A stretch of DNA of 64,000 nucleotides from Tanypteryx hageni (lineage: Eukaryota > Arthropoda > Insecta > Odonata > Petaluridae): NCBI GenBank assembly GCA_028673005.1, contig CM054116.1:145635173-145699172 (forward strand), given 5' to 3'. Below the pieces are notes generated by a model that was not told the origin of the DNA, ran no database searches, and saw only the letters and a list, made by a program, of their open reading frames with translations. Of this stretch, positions 55,000-64,000 are shown one piece after another. Both the position numbers and the translations under genes were made by a program. Every line of letters begins with the position of its first letter. Positions within the stretch are counted from its first letter, which is position 1.

Positions 55000-55554
55000 T
55001 CTGGTGCAATTAGTGATATAAGGAACACGAGCATTTCACTTATGCAAGACTTTTTTCATTTCAATATTCACAAAAAGGAACTCACTACCATAAAATTTAA
55101 GACTATTTTAATTAAAATTTAGTAGTAATAACAATATGTATAATTTCTAGATAAATAAATTCCATTTAAAATAATAATAATCTATTTAAATTTTTATTTT
55201 TGTAGACTGAACATTTAGTGTTTCACAATGCAGAGTAATGCAAACATTGAAATGAATAAAATGAATGATTCTCATAGAAAATTTAGCAGTTGCAATTTAA
55301 ATATTTGTTTGCAATAAATTGGCAGACCTTATAATTATAATATGCTGCTATATTATTATATTTAGAAAATACTAAATACTTTATGAATTTATATTTGAGG
55401 ATTTTGGAGTTTATATATATTGAGAGCAAAGCAGCAGTAAAATATTTGATTGTAGGTTTTTGCAGCAATCAGTGATGATTGCTGGCGCTTTTGGGTGAAA
55501 TTTAAGTATAAATCTCCTGCACATATAATGTGGTTCCAACACCACCAAGACACT
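55000..55554. other. AT-rich DNA, no exon seen
   Basis: The next FBXW5 exon upstream is not recognisable here or further right. Confidence 0.4.
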
Positions 55555-56081
55555 TCACTCCTGAAGAAGCTCGCTGCAACGTGGTCCAAATGTTGAATTT
55601 TTTAATAAATATGCTTAATATCAAATATCTTGGTAATATATCCCTTAAAATTAATAGATTAATTCCCAGAAATAGAATTAGAGCCGCTTTTTACAATAGA
55701 TCGAACTTAAAAAAGCTTTTATGCCATACTAAAGACAAAATTAAAAATATGGAAAAAAGGGGACTTTACAAATTACACTGTAGAGATTGTACTGCAGTTT
55801 ATATAGGACAAACAGGACGGAAATTCAAAGAAAGAATTAAAGAACATCATTCCTGCTTCATAAATAGTAAAACAACCTCTCTATTCGCCAAACATCCATT
55901 AGAACATGGACACAACAGTGACTTTATTCCCAAAATCCTGCATTATGAAAGAAAAGGATCCAGGCTTGATATTTTGGAACAATTGGAAATTATGCAGTGT
56001 GTGGCTTCAAAAAAATGTGAAGTTGTAAATGATATTTTGTATCATTTTCATTCTCCACTTCGTGACCATCCACTAATCTAA
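55530..56081 (+). pseudogene. Penelope-like GIY-YIG endonuclease domain
   Basis: The GIY-YIG domain nicks target DNA for Penelope-like retroelements. The first 27 codons or so are terminal-repeat sequence; the domain text starts at KYLGNISLKINRLIPRNRIR. The nuclease core is MEKRGLYKLHCRDCTAVYIG, with GLY at 78-80, C84 and C87 of the PLE-specific CX2C pair, and YIG at 91-93. QTGRKFKERIKEH supplies the catalytic Arg, and EHGH with ILHYERKGSRLDILEQLEI is the expected C-terminus. It runs open to TAA at 56079-56081. No RT precedes it, so the copy is 5'-truncated although the endonuclease itself looks intact. Confidence 0.85.
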
Positions 56082-56370
56082 TTATTCCTACCAATTATCC
56101 CCATTGTCATATCATTATCCAACTTACTGGACTTCACCGAGCTTAACCAATTTCTCCCCCTCCCCTTCCCACGAACATACGTTCACTCCTTTCCTCCAAT
56201 GATCATTCACTCCACAATCTCTTTCATTATCCTCTCCCAACTCACACTCCCCCACCCACCCATTGTACCTATTACTTAAATTGCTAACGGATTTGAGTTT
56301 ACTTCACCTGATGATGTTGCATTGCAATGAAACCTAGGTCATTTTGAATAAAGTTTATGCAAAATTAACA
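55555..56370 (+). mobile_element. Penelope-like element 3' portion with terminal repeats
   Basis: A 55-base end sequence (TTCAC, CTGAAGAAG..., TTTTAATAAATATGC) at 55553-55610 recurs diverged at 56306-56355 (TTCACCTGATGATG..., TTTGAATAAAGTTTATGC), framing the GIY-YIG coding part as direct repeats do in Penelope-like elements. The second copy has CTGATGA, a TTGC/GCAA hairpin, GAAA and ACCTAGGTC, a hammerhead-like core with a GTC triplet. Confidence 0.65.
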
Positions 56371-56447
56371 AATAAGTCTCTTTATTTTTACATTATGAAG
56401 AAATTCCACCAAGTGATGCCTGAAACCATTAACTATAACAAGTTCCA

Positions 56448-57059
56448 GTGATAACAGCAATGAAGAAGAACACAACCAGTACAATGGGATGTGGAACAGA
56501 ATCAGAGGAAGCTTTGCCTGGACCTTCAAAGCCACAAAAAAGAGAAAAAATTTATTTCATGACTCCCAGACTCATAGCAGCCCTGGACAGATCTAAAGTA
56601 AGTGATAGGGATTCTGTTCATATTTTGATGGCAGCTGCAGAGGCATTAGGACATAATTTAGAGGAATTAATAATAAATCGCTCATCAATTTTCCGTTGTC
56701 GAGAACATATTCGCATTGAGTGTGCTGTGAAACTAAGGAAGGAATTCCAAGAGACACCATCAAACGTACTCATCGTTCATCGGGATGGCAAGATGGTGCA
56801 ATTAAGAAAATTAGAAAAAAAAATTTCCCATACTACTAAGGACCACCCTAATATACATGCTGCACAGATCATTGAATTTCTTGACAAAAATAGCGATATT
56901 ACTGAAAGTGCATTGGTTAGTGACAGTAAAAGTGATCTGCTAACAGATTACGATGATGAATTCATATTAATGCTAAACATGATTTTCTACTTTTTTAAGT
57001 GCAAAATGAAAAGCAATAATTTTTACAAAAAAATAAATGTGCTATTCAAAACATTATAG
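56448..57059 (+). CDS. Unrecognised 203-codon ORF
   Basis: The frame is open from 56448. After a Ser/Thr-rich start come SEEALPGPSKPQKREKIYFM, then MTPRLIAALDRSKVSDRDSV with HILMAAAEALGHNLEELI (about 40-75), INRSSIFRCREHIRIECAVK and NVLIVHRDGKMVQLRK. The last 40 residues (FILMLNMIFYFFKCKMKSN) are AT-rich run-on. The conserved-looking core suggests a folded domain, and I recall similar short multicopy proteins in aquatic invertebrates, but no function can be named. It lies immediately downstream of the Penelope-like element and may be a fragment of another mobile element. Splicing near residue 125 is possible because the text after GKMVQLRKLEKK changes character. Confidence 0.45.
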   Translation: MITAMKKNTTSTMGCGTESEEALPGPSKPQKREKIYFMTPRLIAALDRSKVSDRDSVHILMAAAEALGHNLEELIINRSSIFRCREHIRIECAVKLRKEFQETPSNVLIVHRDGKMVQLRKLEKKISHTTKDHPNIHAAQIIEFLDKNSDITESALVSDSKSDLLTDYDDEFILMLNMIFYFFKCKMKSNNFYKKINVLFKTL

Positions 57060-57549
57060 TATTTACGAAACCGTATGTTTATCATAACACCAGTGCTAGC
57101 ATAAACAGTGAAAGTTGTTAAAGATGCAGATCGGTTGTCTGTGTTCCACTGCCATGCTGGGAATTTTAAAACTGTAGTACTGTATTTAAAAAATTCCAGA
57201 TAATTATGTTTTTAATATTTTAGTGATTTTTTATTGCATTTTTAATTAAATTTTCTTTGTTATTTTGTAATAACTATTAGAGCAAGTATTAAATGTAATG
57301 ATCTCCCTTAATGTTAAAAATTATTTTTTATTTTTCTTAATGCAACTAAAAATCACTAATTTGCAGTTCAAAAAATGTGATAATCTAAAAATCTTTACAA
57401 TATATACAAAACTGTAATTATTGATACATCATATGAAAAATCAGGACAAAATATTAATAAATAACATGTGTATAACAATTTTACTAAGGTACTGCGAAAT
57501 TGAAAAAATGCCCATGGCAATTCCTGCTGGATATGGCGTGGCAGTAAAA
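57060..57549. other. AT-rich DNA, no gene seen
   Basis: No feature identified; short ORFs at 57421-57642 run into the hAT end. Confidence 0.4.
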
Positions 57550-57924
57550 GGGTTAATAATAACTACTGGGTGGGTGCAGTGCACCCAGGCCCACTCCCCA
57601 GAGAGGGCCCACTCGCTCTTGGGCACCAGTTTAGGTTTTTAGGGATGTAGTTTTGGTAAACATGAAAGTCATACAGATTAACCAATATCATTTGAGATGG
57701 AACTAGCTTCCACGACAAAACGTTTGTCCTCACGAGTTTAAGCTTCCCATATATTTGTTCGGAGATTTCTTCCTTTCTTCCAGTAGGGAATGAATTTGAA
57801 GGCCTTTTAGAAATGGATAATTAGATGAGTTAAGAAATTACGTTTAATTACCTGGTGATACTTATTTACAATGTACATGCCCCAAAGATAAAGCTTTATA
57901 CTCCAAAGATGTGAATGGGAATGA

Positions 57925-58612
57925 AAGATGAACGATTATTTTATGTGGACCAAATCAACCAAAAGGACTGTTTCTTAAAGATCCTAAACAGAATAACAGA
58001 TCATTCAATGAATTTTATTATTTTCAAATCACACAAGCTGGGATTCATAGTAGAAGAGATTGGCTATGTTATTCTAAAATAAAGGATTATGTTTACTGTC
58101 AACCATAATGGTTATTCTCTAAGAAAGATCCAAACAGTATGGCAAATGGAAGTAGAGATTGGCAACATTTATCTCAAAAAATTCAGTCATGATGAATCTT
58201 CTGATCAAAAACAGTGCTGTGCAGTTCCGAGTCAGTGGCATGAAGGAAAAACAATCTCTGATGAAATTGACCGCAAAATAAGAAATAAGCCTAATACTGG
58301 AGAAGAGTCATTGATAGATTAATCAATGTTACGCTCACATCAGCTTTGGGGAATTTACCATCCCGCGGTCATCGAGAGGATAAGATATCAGCAGAGGAAA
58401 GTTTAATCAGTTATAGAGCTATTAGCAAAGTATGATGACGTGTTGAATCAACTCTTAAACTCATCCAAAGGAAAAATGAAGTATTTAATGCCAAAAATTC
58501 AAAATGAAATAATTGAAATATTAGCAAATGCTGTTTTGGGAAAAATCACTTCTGAATGCAAATCTGCAGATTTTTTTCTGTATTGGTTGATACAACACAA
58601 GATATCTGGGGA
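57925..58612 (+). pseudogene. ZMYM-type hAT transposase, N-terminal piece
   Basis: hAT transposase of the ZMYM/TTF-finger group. Reading across frames: GPNQPKGLFLKDPKQNNRSF, then SRRDWLCYSKIKDYVYCQP (the TTF zinc-finger W-L-x-Y-S-x-x-K-D-x-V-Y-C block) and SRDWQHLSQKIQ. Further on come EGKTISDEIDRKIRN and LNQLLNSSKGKMKYLMPKIQ with NEIIEILANAVLGKI, ending FFSVLVDTTQDI, the first catalytic Asp region. The reading stops at 58605-58612, where a MITE was inserted. Several frameshifts and stops are present. Confidence 0.75.
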
Positions 58613-59559
58613 CAATGTTTTTTGTCAAAATCTATCATGAAAAAATCACCCTTCGGCTTAAATGCGAGTCCGAGAAAATAATTGGGGTTAGAGTTAAGTC
58701 TCATAGTCACCCATAGATAGCAGCACATCTCTCATTGCTGTTGCATTCAAATGATATTGCTATATTTTTCGTCAAGTAAATATTTGACCTACGATGAATA
58801 TTAATGAATAAATAATAAAGCTAGAATATTGAATTTAGCAGTACCCATGTTTTGTTGCCATTGTTACCTGTTCTTTCGTTTCTAAATTCTATTGGATATT
58901 TTCTTTCCTTTCTCAGGGCTATGCATATTTATCATTAAGAATAGTTAGCAATTTGTATTATTTTCCATTATAAGAAGTTTCTATTAATCTTACTTGGCTA
59001 TAATATATATATGTTATATATATATATGTTATATATATATATATATGTTATAGCCATTATAATGTATGCACGCATGTTAAAACCTAATTCATGGAATCTA
59101 TTACAATTGTGTACATTGACTATGCAGATGATTACGCAAAATGCGATGATGGCTTTTGATGCTCAACTGTTTGAATTACGGTAAAACTTTACATGGAACG
59201 TATATAATTATAAAAATGCAATTTCTTAAGGCAATGTAAATGGTAATTTCATTGGAAATAGACTTGGCTTAAAAATTATCTTGGCGAGGTCACTATTGCT
59301 TTATTTGACCTTTTGTGAAAATGAAGATGAATGAAATTATCGTAACTGAATGTAGAACATTATTCAACAACACAAAATTATTATTTGGAGTAATATTTCA
59401 AAATGTCAACAACTGAACCATTTCCCACTCTTTTTTTTTATCTTGAATAATGTATTCTAGGCCGTGCGGCACACTTCAGCATAAAATCTACGAAATTTAC
59501 TTTTTTGTCAAAAATGGTGGAAATTTTTGGGGGATCGGCTTCTATTCGGGCAGTTATGG
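58605..59559. mobile_element. pogo-like MITE, family P1, copy 2 (nested)
   Basis: The right end, inverted, reads CCATAACTGCCCGAATAGAAG with TA outside. The left part (TTTTTGTCAAAATCTATCAT, CGGCTTAAATGCGAG) is the inverse of the right part of 13856-15068. It splits the hAT transposase. A TA tract lies at 58997-59050. Confidence 0.65.
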
Positions 59560-59693
59560 TATCAAAAACCAATCTCCATTATGTAAAAATTGTGTACAAT
59601 GAATGCCATAAAGCCTCTGCATTGTAAATTAACGAACACTTATAGGGTTCGTTGTAGTTGAAAATCATTCAGCAGAAGGAATAATGAACATAA

Positions 59694-60198
59694 TTGTTTA
59701 AAATTAAAAGAGATTTCAGATGGATTGGAGAAGTTTCGTGGGTAATTCTATGGGGCGGCATCTGTTATGAGTGGTGTGTGTACAATGGAGTACAAAAAAG
59801 AATACAGGATATTCAGCCAAACGCACTATACATACATTGTGCAAATCATGATTTTAATCTGGTTTTAAAACACGCTACATTGAATACTGAAGAAGTAAAC
59901 AACTTGTTTGATGTAGTTGATTCAGTTTATGTATTTTTAGTGACAGTGTAATAAGATGGAATATAATTAACAAAACAAATTCTGAGGAAACACTAAAATC
60001 ACTTAAACGTGTGTGCTACACATTTTTCTTCTAAAAAAGACAGCTTGGAGGCTTTAAGATATTGATTTGCTGATGGAGTGAAATTCTTAAATGTGACCAT
60101 ACTGAAAAGTGCCAAAATGCAGTAATCATTAAAGTAAAAGTACTTTTTAAAACAAATTGGTTGTTTTGAATTTTTTTTATGGTGGCAATATTTACAAG
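59694..60198 (+). pseudogene. ZMYM-type hAT transposase, middle piece
   Basis: The frame contains YNGVQKRIQDIQPNALYIHC with ANHDFNLVLKHATLN, a block (H-C-x-x-H-x-L/F-N-L-V) diagnostic of ZMYM-type hAT proteins, and VNNLFDVVDSVYVFL. After a frameshift it continues KKDSLEALRYFADGVKFLN and FKTNWLF. It ends at the TA where the Tigger-type MITE is inserted. At least two frameshifts. Confidence 0.75.
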
Positions 60199-60200
60199 TA

Positions 60201-60673
60201 CAGGTAAACTACATTACAACACAATGGATGGGATCCATAACTTCAGACCATGATATAAATGGATTTCCTTACCTGGCAGGGCAACAAGGTGGATCCATCG
60301 CATTGAAAGGTAAAAGTAAAGACAGCGGGAGGCAAGCTGCAACATTTTATTCAAAAGAATAATGAAGCAATCAATGTGACTGACGTTTTCTCCGCAAGGC
60401 AAATAAGTTACTGCTTTGTAACGTTTGCTTCTCTTCTTACAGTACACATACATACATTATATGTATTATGTATACGTTATTTGTCTGACAAAGCGGGAAG
60501 CCTTTATCCCATATGTGGTTGTTGCAAAATGTAAACATTTGATAAAAAAAACTTTTTTCCCTCGCGCAAATTTGATAATATGTAATAACAAACTCCGTGT
60601 TAAAATGGAGTCCATGGACTGACCGTGTTGTGTGGGATTTCATGTTATAATGGAGTGTAATGGAGTTTACCTG
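60201..60673. mobile_element. Tigger-type MITE nested in hAT
   Basis: The ends CAGGTAAACTACATTACAAC and, inverted, CAGGTAAACTCCATTACACT are flanked by TA (60199-60200 and 60674-60675). It is 473 bp and cleanly interrupts the hAT transposase reading. Confidence 0.85.
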
Positions 60674-60814
60674 TATATTGGAAAAAACGGATGCCTTAAC
60701 AAAATTTTTACAAGCAAATCTTGTGATTTCGATTTTCTTCAGACTTTGTAAGAGCATTTAACCTAAATGAAAACGGACGAGGAGTTCCATTAAATTAAAG
60801 AAAAAGCTAGTGAA

Positions 60815-61471
60815 ATATGTCTGTCTTGGGGAATTACCCCAAAATTTAAAACAGTCCGATATAGAGCTCTTTTGGAAAATCCTATATTTAAACATAATAA
60901 ATTTAAATACAAAATATACTTAGGCATACTAAACAAATTTTCAGAGCAAATAAAAAAGAGATTTGAAGGTACGAGAACAATCATGGAATATTTTTCAATA
61001 ATAACACCAAAGCGTTTATCAACAAGCACCACAGAAGAGATTAACACAGAATCAAAAAAGATAGTAGAAAAATATAAAAGTGACTTAACACAACATCTAG
61101 GGTCTACTCTCAACTGGTGTCTTTTAAAACCATTTTTGAAAAGGAGTTAAAAAATATTACAAGTATTAAAGAAATGGCAGACATTCTTCCCATTGATAAC
61201 AGTGAACTAGCTCCTAGTTTTCCAGATGTACATATGTACTATATCCATGCTTTTTCTAACAATGCCAGTAATGACAAATACCAATGTACCGAGTTTTTCG
61301 AAACTGAAAATAATAAAAAGTTATCTACAAAGTACCATATCTGAAGAATGACTAAATGGCTTAGCAGATCATTCCATTAAAAATGAAACAGCAAGAAAAT
61401 TGGATACTACCAAAATTATAGAGGTTTTAGCCAATGAAAATGTAAGGGAAAAAAATATTTCAAGGTTTTAA
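60815..61471 (+). pseudogene. ZMYM-type hAT transposase, C-terminal piece
   Basis: The piece begins ICLSWGITPKFKTVRYRALL, followed by NKFKYKIYLGILNKFSEQI and KKRFEGTRTIMEYFSIITP. After a frameshift near 61140, FEKELKNITSIKEMADILP leads to the dimerisation region PSFSKLKIIKSYLQSTIS, then one stop, LNGLADHSIKNETARKLD and the end NVREKNISRF. The SFSKLKxIKxYLxSTM text is the expected hAT C-terminus. Length fits the family once the three pieces are joined conceptually. Confidence 0.8.
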
Positions 61472-61797
61472 GTGAAACATATTTTAATGTAACGCTGTAT
61501 TTCTAAAAATTCATACAAAATTTATACAAAGCAAAGTCTTTCATCTTCATTGAAAGGTTTTGTTTTAAAAATTCCAAATAAAGAGTTTTTCGCTAATCAA
61601 TATTGGAAAATTTGTTTTATATTTCATATGTACAAAAACATTTTATATTTTAATGTAATTTTGTATTTATATAATGTTATAAAACATTTATAAAGTAAAA
61701 TGTGTTTCGTTTTTTTAATTCAATTAGCAATTGATGTGCTAGGGGTCCACTTTCTCAATTTTGCACCCGGGCCCATGAAAGGATAGTTACGCCACTG

Positions 61798-63901
61798 GGT
61801 TAAGGATGTTAATTTTCCATGCTCCCAGTGCTACTTGGTTATGTATGCATTATATTAATTTTCTCTCCTCAATTGTTGTGATTGCACAGGGCAACAGCAC
61901 TTCAGCCATGTGGAGCCTATATGTACTGAACAATAAATTTCATGAATTTTAGCAGAATATTTATAATTTTCTGCAAAATTAAGTCAAAAATTCGTAATTA
62001 AAACTTCTCTGGCAATCACCCATGTCCAAGTTTTTGTATACCATGTTTCATGACTCAGATCACCCTGCATGAGCAAAAAGAATAATCATCATTAAGACAA
62101 TCCACTATACACTAAAATTATGGAAAAATTAGGATATTTTATGTTAAGATTATAGAATCATCATCCATGCCTTTAGCACGTATTTGGATAAGAAAATTGC
62201 AAAATAGGCAGGACACCATTATATTTAATAATAGAAAAGAGTTAAAATTCTCGAAAAACTACGAAACAACATTAAAATACTTTACAGGTTTTACTAAATT
62301 TCATGTGTTAGTATAATGATGTCATCATAAATGTACAACGTAGTTTAAAATCAATGGCATAATAATATAAAATAAGACAATAATTTTCATTTTCTGCGAA
62401 ATTAATGCATCTATCCGGAATTTCTAAATTCTCTGGCAATCGACTAGCGTCCAAGTTGTCAAATTTTTTGTTTCATGCCTTAGATTGCTCTGTTTCAGCA
62501 ATAGCTATAATCATCATTAAGAAAATAGTCTTTTTATCATGCTAAAATGTATGTAAAATTAGGATATTTCTTGTGTTAGGATTATGGCGACAATCCATGA
62601 CTTTTAGTTCATATCCGGATAAAAAAATTAATTTAAAATTATTGTCATCATATGTATACATTGTTGGCTGAAATCAAATAGATTATAATGCAGGCTAAGC
62701 ATTAAATCAATGCCCTTAAGTAGGGAAAAATCAATTCCCATTTAAAGGTATTAGAGTCGTTGTTATGGTAGTTTATATTTTTCATTGTTGAAGACCAAGA
62801 AAAATTTCATAATTTTATAATTAAAATCAAATTTTTATGCAAACACAGCATGGATTTGAATTCTGTCTTCAAGAAAAATGAACTTCATTTTTATTCCACA
62901 GCATGTCCCAACTTTGCATCTTAATTTTTAATAATTTAAAAAAAGCACTTTTATATAGCCCTGCACAGTTTTCAATGCTTTTCTTATGGTTTTTTAAAAT
63001 CGGACATTGGGGTCAAAAACACCACTTAAATATAACTTTTTCTGAAATTTCGGTTTCCAGAGGTTGTAACCAATGACCTATATTCATGCTAAATTTCATC
63101 TCTGCAGCACTTCTGGAAGTACCTTAGGTTTTATAAGATATATATATCCTATATATGTAAGAAGCAGCTATTTATAATGATTAGTAATCGGTGCTTGAAT
63201 ACTGCAAGCATTGGGAGTGCCTGGAGTTGAACCAAGGATACCTACATAAGATGTCTCATATTATCCGAAGGCGTACTCATGACATCTACAAACCCTGAAA
63301 ATTTAAGCGCAATATTCCTCTTAGTATTGTCTGCGCACCAAGTATGTTTTCCCTTTGCTTTTAAATGTCATGGTCTGAGAGTGACGTCATGGCACTAAGC
63401 TACTTTTCAGTTCATGGCACTAAGCTCTTGTTCGGTTTTATTAACAGGTAAAATAAATTCTCGAAGAAAAGCATTGTCTCGTAGTCATGACAGAAATATT
63501 GGGCTATTGTTATAAATTGTATAAAATCCCGTTTTTATGCAGTAAAAATCGAATAATTCGGCAAGGATTCGTGTTCTACTTTCAGGAAAAATAAACTTCG
63601 TTCTTTTTTCCGTCTTCTCATTCAGGTCTGGAGTTTGTAGCTTAATTATAAGTAATTTAAAAATGCAATTATATAAAGGCTTGTACGGATTTAAATGGTT
63701 TTTTAATGGAACTTGAAAATGAACGTTTTGGGGTGTAAAAGGGTAAATTTTGGAATTTTCGATTTTTCCAGATGGTTTTGGACAAACACCAAGGTTCCCT
63801 CCATATTTCAGCTCTGTGGAATATCTAGAAGTACCTTAGGTTTTATATCATCATAATATATCCTCCGTAAGAAGCAGCTATTTATTATAGATATATATGT
63901 C
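61798..63901. repeat. Diverged duplications, no gene seen
   Basis: A block with TCTCTGGCAATC, GTCCAAG and AATCATCATTAAGA at 61985-62100 recurs at 62415-62530, about 425 bases on. A second block with AGAAGTACCTTAGGTTTTAT and GTAAGAAGCAGCTATTTAT at 63110-63175 recurs at 63825-63880. No coding sequence is recognised. Confidence 0.55.
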
Positions 63902-64000
63902 ACGGTGACTGTGCGTAGCCCGGTAAATGTGTACATTTCCCAGTAAATGTGCACATTTACCACCAACTATGGTAAATTTAAATATAACATACTTTTACCG
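63902..64000. repeat. GGTAAATGTGCACATTTACC-type repeat
   Basis: This stretch (TGTGCGTAGCCCGGTAAATG, CACATTTACCACCAACT, AACATACTTTTACCG) parallels 47340-47445 inside the hAT at 47245. It is cut off by the window end. Confidence 0.75.

Larger units (their letters stand above)
57550..61797. mobile_element. ZMYM-type hAT element with nested insertions
   Basis: The right tip, inverted, reads CAGTGGCGTAACTATCC followed by GGGCCCGGGTGC. The left side shows ATAACTACTGGGTGGGTGC and GCACCCAGGCCC without the first ten bases. GGTTAATA (left) and GGTTAAGG (right) may be the old octamer duplication. Transposase pieces lie in order on the plus strand, split by a P1 MITE and a Tigger-type MITE. Confidence 0.7.

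Overview
The window looks like intron-rich, repeat-dense, AT-rich DNA from a large-genome invertebrate. An arthropod is most likely, possibly a chelicerate or other non-insect; this rests on the mix of mobile elements and the long introns and is only an inference. One host gene is recognisable: an FBXW5-like F-box/WD40 protein on the minus strand. Five exons (about 54976-54836, 39306-39156, 20503-20291, 13454-13304, 10444-10289) join in frame at GT/AG sites and encode roughly the C-terminal half, about 270 residues. The F-box end lies beyond position 64000. The four introns present are about 15.5, 18.7, 6.8 and 2.9 kb and are packed with mobile DNA.

Layout. 1-5600: a foldback, a small hAT MITE, a PIF/Harbinger remnant with a four-exon transposase and a Myb-like tail on the other strand, and a LINE tail. 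5961-6983: a Tc1/mariner copy with both ends. 7089-9716: a hAT-type composite holding (TA)n-flanked R1 repeats, an unrecognised 204-codon ORF and an LTR-like segment. 10289-13454: the last two FBXW5 exons. 13640-19345: a damaged minus-strand copy of a large TIR repeat, split by a pogo-like MITE, an expanded microsatellite and a 3.0 kb Tigger. 20291-39306: two FBXW5 exons and their intron, with MITEs, an inverted pair of tRNA-like units, a hAT with a perfect 8-bp target duplication, an RTE-type LINE and a Harbinger derivative. 39440-43880: a minisatellite, a LINE inserted in an older repeat, and a complex of R1 repeats, (TA)n tracts and a truncated Penelope-like reverse transcriptase. 43903-54836: MITEs, a hAT with an 8-bp target duplication, a Tigger remnant and a pogo/POGK-like element with a 230-codon ORF. 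55555-64000: a Penelope-like GIY-YIG endonuclease end, an unrecognised ORF, a ZMYM-type hAT with two nested elements, and diverged repeats.

The genes do not form a pathway: one host gene carries the function and the rest is mobile DNA of several ages. Nesting gives a relative order: older TIR repeats and hATs hold younger pogo/Tigger copies, and two R1 copies 35 kb apart are nearly identical. The features most worth following are the R1/Penelope complex with hammerhead-like cores, the internally deleted but open pogo ORF, the inverted tRNA-like units, and two unrecognised ORFs.
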